A stretch of 41,085 bases of DNA. Origin: Candidatus Nomurabacteria bacterium (GTDB lineage Bacteria > Patescibacteriota > Minisyncoccia > Phycocordibacterales > UBA9973). The DNA lies in assembly GCA_016199805.1 (NCBI GenBank), contig JACQGC010000010.1, forward strand, positions 1 through 41,085. The letters are read 5' to 3'. The position numbers and the translations under genes are program-made. Shown piece after piece: positions 17,733 to 26,157 of the stretch. A model generated the notes under the pieces. The model made no database searches, was not told the DNA's origin, and saw only the letters and a list, made by a program, of their open reading frames with translations. Within the stretch, counting starts at the first letter, position 1. Every line of letters begins with the position of its first letter.

Positions 17733-17750
17733 ATTTGTGCCAACCGACCT

Positions 17751-18821
17751 TTAGTCGTCGTTACTGGTTGATTGAGAGTTGTTGTTGTCACCGTGGTTAT
17801 GGTTTCCCGTACCACCACCGGTGTTTCCACCTTCATGTTCACCACCATTTACTGGTGGGGGAGTTCCAGTATGTTCATTTTCCACTTCGGTGCCCTCATT
17901 TTCATTTTGATCATCTCCGCCGCCGCTAACTACTGCAGTTACAGTAATTGTCGCCGTACCGGTGACTGAGACGCTTCCTTTGACGGAGGTCGCGGTGATG
18001 GTAGCTGTGCCAGCCATCACACCCGTGACAACTCCCGTAGTGCTGTTTACTGTGGCAACAGCGGGACTACCGGAAGAAAACGTCGTGGTTGCTCCGGCAA
18101 ATGTTGTTCCATTTTGATCTTTTGGAGTTGCTGTTAGGGTTGCAGTTCCGCCCACAGCTACTGAAGAGTTGGCTGGAGTGACGCCCACAGAAGTAAGCAC
18201 GGGCGTTGAGGCCATGGTGGTTACAGTTATTACGATTGTACCCGTAACTGTGGTCGACCCACTTGTGGAAGTAGCAGTGATGGTCGATGTGCCAGCTGTC
18301 ACACCTGTGACAAGTCCGGTGCCACTATTTACCGTGGCAACTGCCGGACTACCCGAAGTAAATGCTGTCGTTGCTCCGACAAACAGATTTCCGTTTTGGT
18401 CTTTAGGAGTTGCGGCTAGTTGTGAAGTTTCGCCTATGGCTATCGAAGAAGCTGCTGCCGTAACGCTGACAGAGGTAAGTACTGGATTAGCCGTTACCAG
18501 TGTACCTATCATAAACGAAGCAATAGTAGGCACGACACTAAGGCCGTGCGGAGCTGCTGTCAGAGCCGCTGTGCCATCCGTGCCACACAACCCGATGATT
18601 GCCGCCGCTCCTCCCGGATGCGTAGGAATGAAAGCGGTTAAATTGTAAACATTACCTTGGATAGCCACCCAGCAATCTGCTGCTGTGTTGTGCGTGGCCA
18701 CTTGAGCCAATGTGAAAGTCGTGGCCGCTTGCGCTTCGCCGACTGCGCCACCGACAAACCCGAACATGGCTAAAGCTAAGATGAGAGACGATAAACCTAA
18801 TTTTTGTATTATTTTTTTCAT
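17751..18821 (-). CDS. Secreted cytochrome b5-like domain protein with two Big_2-type Ig domains and a polar His/Asn/Glu-rich tail
   Basis: Signal peptide; ...CWVAIQGNVYNLTAFIPTHPGGAAAI (HPGG haem motif); two repeats 'TLTATPKDQNGTTFAGATTTFSSGSPAVATVNSTTGVVTGV'. Confidence 0.88.
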   Translation of the reverse strand: MKKIIQKLGLSSLILALAMFGFVGGAVGEAQAATTFTLAQVATHNTAADCWVAIQGNVYNLTAFIPTHPGGAAAIIGLCGTDGTAALTAAPHGLSVVPTIASFMIGTLVTANPVLTSVSVTAAASSIAIGETSQLAATPKDQNGNLFVGATTAFTSGSPAVATVNSGTGLVTGVTAGTSTITATSTSGSTTVTGTIVITVTTMASTPVLTSVGVTPANSSVAVGGTATLTATPKDQNGTTFAGATTTFSSGSPAVATVNSTTGVVTGVMAGTATITATSVKGSVSVTGTATITVTAVVSGGGDDQNENEGTEVENEHTGTPPPVNGGEHEGGNTGGGTGNHNHGDNNNSQSTSNDD

Positions 18822-19071
18822 TTGATTTTGCGAAATACTGATTAATGATATTTTCTGTTAATAGTTTTTTTGTCACTGCGTATTTAATATAAATATTTTA
18901 TGTGACCAGCACAAAATAAAAATAGTAAATATACCACTTGATTATGGTTTTTTGCGATGAAGAAGTTATGAAGAAAATTCGGGGTGTTGTGTTTCTGGAC
19001 GGATGTCTCCAAACGTTTCTTTTTGATTTTCGGCTTAAAAATGCTATATTTTTCTTTGTAGTCACTATTTT

Positions 19072-19143
19072 GGCTCTATCGTCTAATAGTTAGGACGGAA
19101 GCTTCTCAAGCTTCAAATCTGGGTGCGATTCCCAGTAGAGTCA
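19072..19143 (+). tRNA. tRNA-Glu(CTC)
   Basis: Acceptor GGCTCTA/TAGAGTC, anticodon stem GAAGC/GCTTC with loop TTCTCAA, T-arm CTGGG-TGCGATT-CCCAG. No encoded CCA. Confidence 0.93.
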
Positions 19144-19174
19144 CAAATTTTTTGGAATCTGATATAATAAGGAA

Positions 19175-19414
19175 ATGAAAATTCAAGTCTTGGGTTCTGG
19201 CTGTTCAACCTGTAAAAAATTATATGAAATAACCCAAAAGGCGGTCGCTGAATTGGGTTTAAACGAGAATGTTGAATACATTACTGATGTTCAAAAAATA
19301 GTAGCAATGGGTTTAATGCAAAGCCCTATTTTGGCGATAAATGACAAACCAGCTATGGTTGGTTTTAGTTCTGATATAGAAAAAATTAAAAGGATTATTC
19401 AAGACAATAAATAA
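19175..19414 (+). CDS. Thioredoxin-family small redox protein
   Basis: GSGCSTCKKL CxxC motif. Confidence 0.85.
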   Translation: MKIQVLGSGCSTCKKLYEITQKAVAELGLNENVEYITDVQKIVAMGLMQSPILAINDKPAMVGFSSDIEKIKRIIQDNK

Positions 19415-19416
19415 AC

Positions 19417-20385
19417 ATGAGTATTTTTTACCCAGTAAAATTATTGGCTGATTGGTTAACTTACTCTGTTTTTCTGATTACCCCAAAAACTCTTTTAGCC
19501 GATGCAGTCAATTTTTTTATATACGACACAATAAAAATATTTATTTTACTTTCTGTAATTATTTTCGCTGTTTCAATCATTCGTTCATATTTACCACCAG
19601 AAAAAATAAGGGGTATTCTTTCTCATAAGAGTAAATATACAGGCAATGTAATTGCATCACTTCTTGGCATTATCACTCCATTTTGTTCTTGTTCGGCTAT
19701 TCCATTATTCTTAGGATTTATCCAAGCAGGCGTGCCACTGGGAACCACTTTTTCTTTTCTTGTAGCTTCACCAATGATAAACGAAGTGGCATTAGTTTTA
19801 TTTCTAGGAATGTTTGGCTGGAAAATTGCTCTGATGTATATCGTAAGCGGTCTTATTATTTCTGTTCTCTCTGGAATGATTATTGGAAAAATGAAAGTAG
19901 AAAATTTGGTTGAGCCATTCGTCTATCAGAATACTATCAATGGAAATGTAGATTTACCGACAATGACTGGAAAGGAAAGGTTTATTTATGCCAGAGATTA
20001 TACTTTAGATATTTTGAAAAAAGTTTGGATATACATTTTAATCGGCATTGGCATTGGCGCATGGATACACGGCTATGTTCCTGCTAATTTTTTGGCGCAA
20101 TATGCTGGAAGTGGTAAATGGTATGCCGTACCCTTGGCTGTGCTTGTTGGTATACCTCTTTATTCAAACGCTGCGGGAGTTATACCTCTCGTGTCCACTT
20201 TAACCGAGAAAGGAGTATCTGTAGGCACTACACTGGCTTTTATGATGTCTGTAACAGCTCTGTCCCTGCCAGAGTTTATGATTCTGAAAAAGGTTATGAA
20301 GCTAAGGTTAATTTTTATCTTCGCTGGAATTGTGGCAGTCGGTATTACATTTACGGGATATCTTTTTAATTTAATCCTAAAGTAG
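19417..20385 (+). CDS. Permease of the DUF318/YraQ type
   Basis: TPFCSCSAIPLFLGFIQAGVPLG, multiple TM helices; adjacent to the thioredoxin-like gene. Confidence 0.87.
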   Translation: MSIFYPVKLLADWLTYSVFLITPKTLLADAVNFFIYDTIKIFILLSVIIFAVSIIRSYLPPEKIRGILSHKSKYTGNVIASLLGIITPFCSCSAIPLFLGFIQAGVPLGTTFSFLVASPMINEVALVLFLGMFGWKIALMYIVSGLIISVLSGMIIGKMKVENLVEPFVYQNTINGNVDLPTMTGKERFIYARDYTLDILKKVWIYILIGIGIGAWIHGYVPANFLAQYAGSGKWYAVPLAVLVGIPLYSNAAGVIPLVSTLTEKGVSVGTTLAFMMSVTALSLPEFMILKKVMKLRLIFIFAGIVAVGITFTGYLFNLILK

Positions 20386-20547
20386 AAAAACCTTTTATTT
20401 GATTGAAAATTAGGTTCCAATTTCGTATAATTAGAGTCACCCAACGTGACGCATTGTAAAATAAGGATAATTTTGTGCTATTTTGTAGCAACCCTAATAG
20501 GAGTTAAAACTCTTTCTAATTTATTAGTTTTATAATATTATAAAGAC

Positions 20548-20871
20548 ATGGACATAACAGAATCTTTCCACAGAAAATGGATAAAAAAGATTGCCAAAAG
20601 ATCTAGTCCAGTTAGAATTAAACGTCACATTATTCATCACGCAAAACAGCTTAGTGATTCTAGGCATAGTAATCCCAAAAGTTGGGCTGCAAGCATGCAT
20701 AATCTACTTAAAATATATGAATCTGTACACAAAATTAAACCCGTTTGTGAAATTCAAGTATATAAATTAGTAAAAAAATATAACAAAAATCCACGCACTA
20801 ATACTCCGCCCCCTGGAAATAAAATTCCTAAAGGAGTAAAAATTAGAGAAGTTAAAGCAGGTTCTGTATAA
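20548..20871 (+). CDS. Hypothetical basic protein
   Basis: 107-aa ORF, no recognised domain. Confidence 0.5.
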   Translation: MDITESFHRKWIKKIAKRSSPVRIKRHIIHHAKQLSDSRHSNPKSWAASMHNLLKIYESVHKIKPVCEIQVYKLVKKYNKNPRTNTPPPGNKIPKGVKIREVKAGSV

Positions 20872-21063
20872 ATTAAATACCATTAGAGGGAAGGACTCTG
20901 AAGAACTTCTTGTTGTAAAACCTGATAATTTAATGGCTTTTCAAAGTTGGAAATTATATTGTTGAGCTCATTAAAGAACTTAACATAGGGTTTTGAGTCT
21001 GGTATCATTAGGGTCACCTTTTAGAGCTAGCACTGTAGGTCTTTAAAGAGTATTATATATATA

Positions 21064-22551
21064 ATGAACATAAAATCTAGTGCTTATCAAGCAAATAATC
21101 TTAAAAAAATTAACATTTTACTTGGGAAAAATGGTTCAGGGAAGAGCACTATTCTTAAAAATTTACTCTCGGCAAAAAAGGATACAGGTGATAATTTATA
21201 CTGTGAATATATTACTCCAGAACGAGGAGGAATTTTAAAAGAGGATGCTAATATTAGCACTTCTATAAAAAGTGATGCTCGTTGGACACCAAATACACGA
21301 AATCACAATCAATTTACAAAATTTAAAGAACAAACTATTTTTCGATATGAAAGTTTGCAATTAAATGTTTTGCAAATAATTGAGGAGAAACTTTTAATTG
21401 ACAGCGTGAATGGTACGCAGCCAGTTGAAGTTAAAAACTACGATTTTTTTCAAAAAAATATTGATTTGATAAATGATTTGCTAGAAAATATTGAAATAAG
21501 GAGAGTTCGTGGAGAATCATTTAAAATTTATAAAAAAAATACTGTGCAGCAAATTCCAGCGGACGCTATTAGTAGTGGAGAATCTGAACTTATTTCGCTT
21601 GCTATTGAGTGTCTTTACTTTCAAAGAGTAGATAGTTTACAAAAAGAGAAAATTCTGTTTTTCGACGAGCCAGATGTTCATCTCCATCCCGACTTACAGG
21701 TAAAATTTATGAGATTTATACATAAAATAGTTACTACCCAAGAATTAGAGTTTTGTGTAGTTATTGCTACTCATAGTACTGCCTTTTTGGGTGCCCTTGA
21801 AGATACAAGCGAAGTAGCTGTTACTTTTATGAAATCCGGTCAAACTGTACTTAATTTTAGACCAATTACTGATATATATAGAGAATTTTTACCTGTATTT
21901 GGCGCTCATCCGTTATCAAATATGTTTAACGAAGCTCCAGTGTTACTTGTTGAAGGCGAAGATGATGAAAGAATATGGCAACAAGCAGTAAGAACAGCGC
22001 AGGGAAAAATTAAAATTTATCCTTGTGTTTGTGGAAGCGTGGAAAGAATTAGTCTTTTTGAAACTGAGATAAAAAATGTTATAGAAAGTATTTATGATAA
22101 GGCAAAAGCTTATTCTCTTCGTGACAGAGACGATACAACAGAAGATGATATTTTTGATGATTTACCTTTGATTAAATTAAAATTAAAATGCTACAGTGCA
22201 GAAAACTTATTATTAACCGATGAGGTTTTGTCTTCATTGGGTTGTACATGGAAAGTTTTGCAAGGAAAAATGGATGAGTGGATTATTGAAAGAGCTGGAA
22301 AACCACATCCGCAACTTCAAAATATGGTTGCTTTCAAACAAGCTAATTATGATAGGAAAAATTTAAAGATAAAATCTCTAAGAATACTAGTTCTGGGCAT
22401 AATGGGTGTAGATAAACCTTGGGAAGTCATTGTTGGTAAGACAATTGCCACACTAACTTGGAATGAGACAACTGATTTTACAACTGAAGGTAGTATTTAT
22501 AATTATCTCGGAGATAAATTAGTGAAAAATTTACTACCAAAAACAATTTAA
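21064..22551 (+). CDS. OLD-family-like AAA ATPase with TOPRIM-like C-terminus
   Basis: Walker A GKNGSGKST, Walker B KILFFDEPDVHLHP, VVIATHSTAFL, then LLVEGEDDERIWQQAV (TOPRIM-type). Confidence 0.85.
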   Translation: MNIKSSAYQANNLKKINILLGKNGSGKSTILKNLLSAKKDTGDNLYCEYITPERGGILKEDANISTSIKSDARWTPNTRNHNQFTKFKEQTIFRYESLQLNVLQIIEEKLLIDSVNGTQPVEVKNYDFFQKNIDLINDLLENIEIRRVRGESFKIYKKNTVQQIPADAISSGESELISLAIECLYFQRVDSLQKEKILFFDEPDVHLHPDLQVKFMRFIHKIVTTQELEFCVVIATHSTAFLGALEDTSEVAVTFMKSGQTVLNFRPITDIYREFLPVFGAHPLSNMFNEAPVLLVEGEDDERIWQQAVRTAQGKIKIYPCVCGSVERISLFETEIKNVIESIYDKAKAYSLRDRDDTTEDDIFDDLPLIKLKLKCYSAENLLLTDEVLSSLGCTWKVLQGKMDEWIIERAGKPHPQLQNMVAFKQANYDRKNLKIKSLRILVLGIMGVDKPWEVIVGKTIATLTWNETTDFTTEGSIYNYLGDKLVKNLLPKTI

Positions 22552-22556
22552 CTACT

Positions 22557-22910
22557 ATGGGAATAGGACAATACAAAGCCAAATTTAAGAATTGTGACCA
22601 CGACTGGGAACTTCATGTTGATGTAGATAGCACTGGGGGACCTGCGGCTGGGAATACTGTTTTTTTATGCAGTAATTGTGGAACTATAATTACAATGCTG
22701 GAAAAAAATTCATTAGATTCTTTTTTAGCCCAAAAAGAATTAATAAAAATTCAAGAAAAAGCTACGCAAGATAGTTTAGTTTCTCAGAAAGAATCTCAAA
22801 AAATTCAGGAAAAAAGTCTAAGTATATCAATGTGGGCAAATATAATAGCAGCCACAACGGTGGTTATTACATTTTTTGCGCTACTTTTTGGAGAAGGTTT
22901 ATTCAAATAA
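22557..22910 (+). CDS. Zinc-ribbon-like protein with C-terminal TM helix
   Basis: C..H in NCDHDWELH and CSNCG, then coiled region and TM MWANIIAATTVVITFFALLFG. Starts 6 bp after the ATPase stop. Confidence 0.7.
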   Translation: MGIGQYKAKFKNCDHDWELHVDVDSTGGPAAGNTVFLCSNCGTIITMLEKNSLDSFLAQKELIKIQEKATQDSLVSQKESQKIQEKSLSISMWANIIAATTVVITFFALLFGEGLFK

Positions 22911-22954
22911 AATTATAATTGCACGAAAAGCATTATTATCCTGTTAAAATAAAA

Positions 22955-23170
22955 AACGCCGCGGGGATTGGACCCACGGCGAAGCAGTTTATTCTGCTCA
23001 GTTTTTCGATGCCACCTTAGTAAACAACCTTTCGGTAAAATAAAACCTAGTGTAGCTGTCACTTTCGTCCCGCTGTAGACGGGGTGCTACTCATGACGGT
23101 TTTTTCGAGGGTGGTCTACAGTTCGAACTGCCGACGGAAATTGACCATAAGCGTCCGTCTCCTTTCAAAA
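22955..23170 (-). ncRNA. Candidate structured RNA / small transcription unit
   Basis: Minus strand: TATACT -10-like element, GAAAGGAG, many self-complementary segments (CTGTAGAC/GTCTACAG, GTAGC/GCTAC, ACC-GAAA-GGT), GC-rich terminator CGCCGTGGG...CCCCGCGGCG then TTTTTT. Confidence 0.5.
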
Positions 23171-23228
23171 TCAGTATACATAAAAATAAAAAATATGCTA
23201 TCAGGAAACACGATGCTATAATTGCTTT

Positions 23229-23831
23229 ATGGAAAACATGCAGAAAAAAATTCAGGTATTCTTAATTTTATTATCTAACCTCTTTCCTTTATACGGATTA
23301 TTTCATTTAGGCTGGAGCCCTTACAATACAGTTTTGGTTTTTTGGAGCGAGACTATATTTATGCTCTTTTTCTTTGAGCTAAAGGCTATCATCAGGCTGA
23401 CCAGGGGGCAGTTCATCGCTTTTGCGCTTTTCTTTATGAGCATCCCGATATTTATATTTTCCAGCATTCATCTGGCCATAGCTACTCTGATGTTTGGAAC
23501 ATCGGGCCTGTCTTTACAATGGGATGAAATGTACAGGCTCATTTCTGTCGGGATTTCCGCCATTTCCTCCGGTATAATTATTATGGGCGTGAGACATCTT
23601 TTTGACTTTGTGGATTTTATAAGAAACAGGGAATACGACACACTTCTTTCCAAGCAAAATCAAGGAGGAATGGATACGCTTTTTATGCGTATATTTTTTA
23701 TGCAGTTCACGGTAATCTTCGGTGGAGTAATTTCAAAAACCACACACAATCCCGTGCTCGGAGTCAGTCTTTTGGTATTACTCCAGACGATATATGGTAT
23801 CTCCTCATTTTTAAAAAGCAAAAAATCCTAG
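23229..23831 (+). CDS. Integral membrane protein (DUF6498-like)
   Basis: Multiple TM helices, NLFPLYGLFHLGWSPYNTVLVFWSET. Confidence 0.7.
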   Translation: MENMQKKIQVFLILLSNLFPLYGLFHLGWSPYNTVLVFWSETIFMLFFFELKAIIRLTRGQFIAFALFFMSIPIFIFSSIHLAIATLMFGTSGLSLQWDEMYRLISVGISAISSGIIIMGVRHLFDFVDFIRNREYDTLLSKQNQGGMDTLFMRIFFMQFTVIFGGVISKTTHNPVLGVSLLVLLQTIYGISSFLKSKKS

Positions 23832-23971
23832 CTTGTCACAAATTTTTGCGAACGAAAATTCATATGTTATATTTTAGGTAGATGCATAAAGTTTGTTGGG
23901 GTGGGGCTTTGTTTTACATCTTCCTGGCCCTACTCTTTGCCGTTCGGCCAAAGAGAGAGGGAAATTGACTT

Positions 23972-24000
23972 GCCGGCGGTCTTCTTTGAAGACCGCCGGC
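23972..24000. terminator. 13-bp GC-rich hairpin
   Basis: GCCGGCGGTCTTC-TTT-GAAGACCGCCGGC. Confidence 0.65.
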
Positions 24001-24028
24001 ATCTGCATTTTACAGGGTCTTTTTGTGC

Positions 24029-24057
24029 TTGACAGGTTGGGTTTGGCGTGATATACT
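24029..24057 (+). promoter_or_regulatory. Near-consensus sigma70-type promoter
   Basis: TTGACA (24029-24034), 17-nt spacer, TATACT (24052-24057). Confidence 0.8.
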
Positions 24058-24063
24058 ATGCAG

Positions 24064-24240
24064 ATGTCACATACGGTTCTGCTTGTTCTTTCAGTTGCGG
24101 TTGGGTTTCTAGTGGTGATTTTTCTTTCCACTCGTCGCCACCAAAAGATCGTTGCGACGCAGCGCGCGGCCGAAGAGCGCGAAGCTCGCGCTTTCAAGAA
24201 CCAGATTGCAGAGCCGCGGTGGTACGGCACCCCGCGGTAG
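24064..24240 (+). CDS. 58-aa single-pass membrane microprotein
   Basis: MSHTVLLVLSVAVGFLVVIFLSTRRHQK...; predicted TSS at or near the ATG. Hairpin terminator follows. Confidence 0.65.
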   Translation: MSHTVLLVLSVAVGFLVVIFLSTRRHQKIVATQRAAEEREARAFKNQIAEPRWYGTPR

Positions 24241-24273
24241 CAAAACTTCCGAGAGCCTCGTCTCTCAATCAAC

Positions 24274-24310
24274 ATGGCTCGCCAGTTCCTTCAGGACGCT
24301 GGCGAGCCAT
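24274..24310 (+). terminator. Terminator of the microprotein gene
   Basis: ATGGCTCGCCAG / CTGGCGAGCCAT: 12-bp perfect stem, followed by TTAAAATTT. Confidence 0.75.
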
Positions 24311-24330
24311 TAAAATTTCTGGCGTATTTT

Positions 24331-25380
24331 TTATTCTTCAAGTTTTGGTTTCTCCACTTCGAGTAATGATATTTCCGGTGAAGTCCCGGCTATGCGGAGC
24401 ACATCTTTATCTATCTTTTTTAATTCTTTATTTGAAGCGTTGTAATGGTTTACCACAGTACCCAAGGCGTTGCCGAGTTTGCCGTGGTATTCATCATACG
24501 ATTTTAAATGCTTGCCCAAGTCCTCTACCTTTTTAATTATTTCTTTGGCGGACTCTTCTATCTTAAGGGCTTTCAGTCCCTGCAGAACAGTCTGCAAATA
24601 TGCCAGGAAAGAAGTGGGCGAAGTGATGATGACTTTATATTTTCCGGCGGCGCGCTGGATGAGGTTCTCATTTTCTTCGGAAGTGGATGCCCCGACTTTA
24701 TTGGTGAGTAAGTCATAATAAATGGCCTCGTGGGGGATAAACATAAAGGCAAAATCCGTGGTGCCTTTTGTCGGCTGGATGTATTTGGCTGTCTCGGTGA
24801 TTCTATTTTTTAAATCATTTACAAAAGTTGTTTCTAGGCGTTTTTTTTCTGTGGGGTCATGTTCCTCAACCATCTTGTTGTAATTCTCCAAAGAGAATTT
24901 TGAATCTATGGGAATGATTTTATCTTTTACAAAAACCACCGCATCCACTATTGTTCCGTCCGGGAAAGGGTATTGCATCTGATAACTGCCAGGCGGCAAG
25001 ACATTTTTTAACACTGTTTCTAAATAATATTCGCCCAAGATGCCGCGTTGTTTCGGATTTTTTAAAATATTTTCCAAGCTTTGCAACTGGTCGGCAAAGG
25101 AAATGACTTGCTTGTTCGTCTCATCTAGGCGGGTGAGTCGCTCGGTGACATCGCGGATTATTTTATTTGACTCGGAAGAATGAAATTTTAAGCTCTCATT
25201 CACTTCTCTCTGCGATTGGCCGATTTTATTGTCCACCGTGCGGGAGAGCTCGTTTATTTGTTGGAGAATCAGATTAAGGCCAGTGTCGCTGGTTTTTTCT
25301 TCTTTTTTACGCCCGAAAACAAAGTAGGTGATTATTCCCACGACCAACGCTGTGATTATAATTAGTAAAACATTTTGCAT
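24331..25380 (-). CDS. rmuC: DNA recombination protein RmuC
   Basis: RGILGEYYLETVLKNVLPPGSYQMQYPFPDGTIVDAVVFVKDKIIPIDSKFSLENY. Confidence 0.95.
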   Translation of the reverse strand: MQNVLLIIITALVVGIITYFVFGRKKEEKTSDTGLNLILQQINELSRTVDNKIGQSQREVNESLKFHSSESNKIIRDVTERLTRLDETNKQVISFADQLQSLENILKNPKQRGILGEYYLETVLKNVLPPGSYQMQYPFPDGTIVDAVVFVKDKIIPIDSKFSLENYNKMVEEHDPTEKKRLETTFVNDLKNRITETAKYIQPTKGTTDFAFMFIPHEAIYYDLLTNKVGASTSEENENLIQRAAGKYKVIITSPTSFLAYLQTVLQGLKALKIEESAKEIIKKVEDLGKHLKSYDEYHGKLGNALGTVVNHYNASNKELKKIDKDVLRIAGTSPEISLLEVEKPKLEE

Positions 25381-25400
25381 TCCTTTATTTTAACACAAAG

Positions 25401-25501
25401 AATTACCACCCCCTAGCCCCCTCCTTGATTAAGGGGGGGGAGGAACCAAGAACCCTCTCCTCCTTTCGGAGGAGGAGTGCCCAAAGGGCGAGGTGGTAAT
25501 T
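25401..25501. repeat. MITE/REP-like palindromic element
   Basis: Terminal inverted repeats AATTACCACC (25401-25410) and GGTGGTAATT (25492-25501) enclosing three hairpins. Confidence 0.75.
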
Positions 25502-25513
25502 AAAAACGCAAAA

Positions 25514-25545
25514 GCCACCGAGAAGCATGGTGGCTTCGCGGTGGC
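25514..25545 (-). terminator. Terminator of the small gene 25558-25779
   Basis: GCCACCGCGAAGC-caccat-GCTTCTCGGTGGC (one mismatch), then TTTTGCGTTTTT on the minus strand. Confidence 0.75.
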
Positions 25546-25557
25546 CGTGATGGCGCA

Positions 25558-25779
25558 CTATTCGACAATAAAAGCGTTTGGACAGAACTTCTGCAGCACG
25601 ACCTTGTGGCCCTGCCGTTCTACTTCCTCTCTGACCGAGGCACAGAAAGCAGAAAAATCTTTCTGCTGCGGGAGGTAGAGTTCTCCCACTCGTGCGCAAT
25701 TCTCTAGCACGACAGCGTGAGCGACTCCATCATCCATGCCTGTTAGGACTTTTTGTCCGCCCTTCAGCGTCAGTGTCAC
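25558..25779 (-). CDS. Small orphan protein
   Basis: Track start is ATG 25794, but GAAAGGAG lies inside that ORF and is followed 5 nt later by GTG at 25779, the more likely start. Confidence 0.65.
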   Translation of the reverse strand: MTLTLKGGQKVLTGMDDGVAHAVVLENCARVGELYLPQQKDFSAFCASVREEVERQGHKVVLQKFCPNAFIVE

Positions 25780-25849
25780 AAGGACTCCTTTCATTTAAAA
25801 ACTAACACGAAAAATAACACAGGTCAAATACGATACGATAAAACGAGTT

Positions 25850-25881
25850 AGCCGCCGAGGAGCGATGGCTCTTCGGCGGCT
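25850..25881 (-). terminator. Terminator of the small gene 25888-26112
   Basis: AGCCGCCGAAGAGC-catc-GCTCCTCGGCGGCT, 13 of 14 pairs. Confidence 0.7.
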
Positions 25882-25887
25882 GGCTGT

Positions 25888-26112
25888 CTACTTGATATCG
25901 TAAACGTATGACCTTGTTTTCTGTTGCGTAGCCGTCCGTTCGGAGGCCTTCGCTATTGTTTCAACGAAAGCGGGAATCTCATCCTCGGACTGAGGAACAT
26001 TATCCAGTTCGTTTTCATCCTTAGAGTTTCCCCTCGCGTCCAAGACCCAGCCGTGAATTCGTCCGTCCCCGCAACGAGTGAACACCATTGTGTATCCGGG
26101 CAGTAACTGCAT
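25888..26112 (-). CDS. Small orphan protein, 74 aa
   Basis: GGAGGG Shine-Dalgarno before ATG; own terminator. Confidence 0.7.
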   Translation of the reverse strand: MQLLPGYTMVFTRCGDGRIHGWVLDARGNSKDENELDNVPQSEDEIPAFVETIAKASERTATQQKTRSYVYDIK

Positions 26113-26157
26113 TTATTTTCCCTCCGCATAAAAAATATCACAAAAACGGAGATTTTT

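Noticed and set aside
18169-18648. 159-aa plus ORF opposite the b5 gene
   Set aside because: Antisense shadow of repetitive Thr/Val/Ala-rich coding sequence.
22955-23170. tmRNA for the minus-strand structured unit
   Set aside because: A CTGATTTTG start is reminiscent, but it is too short, has no tag ORF ending, and its 3' end is a terminator stem rather than a tRNA-like acceptor.
23874-24275. 133-aa minus ORF
   Set aside because: Crosses two strong hairpins and the promoter of the microprotein; no RBS or homology signal.
25401-25501. CRISPR-like array
   Set aside because: Single palindromic element with terminal inverted repeats; no direct repeat/spacer periodicity. No CRISPR array was seen anywhere in the window.
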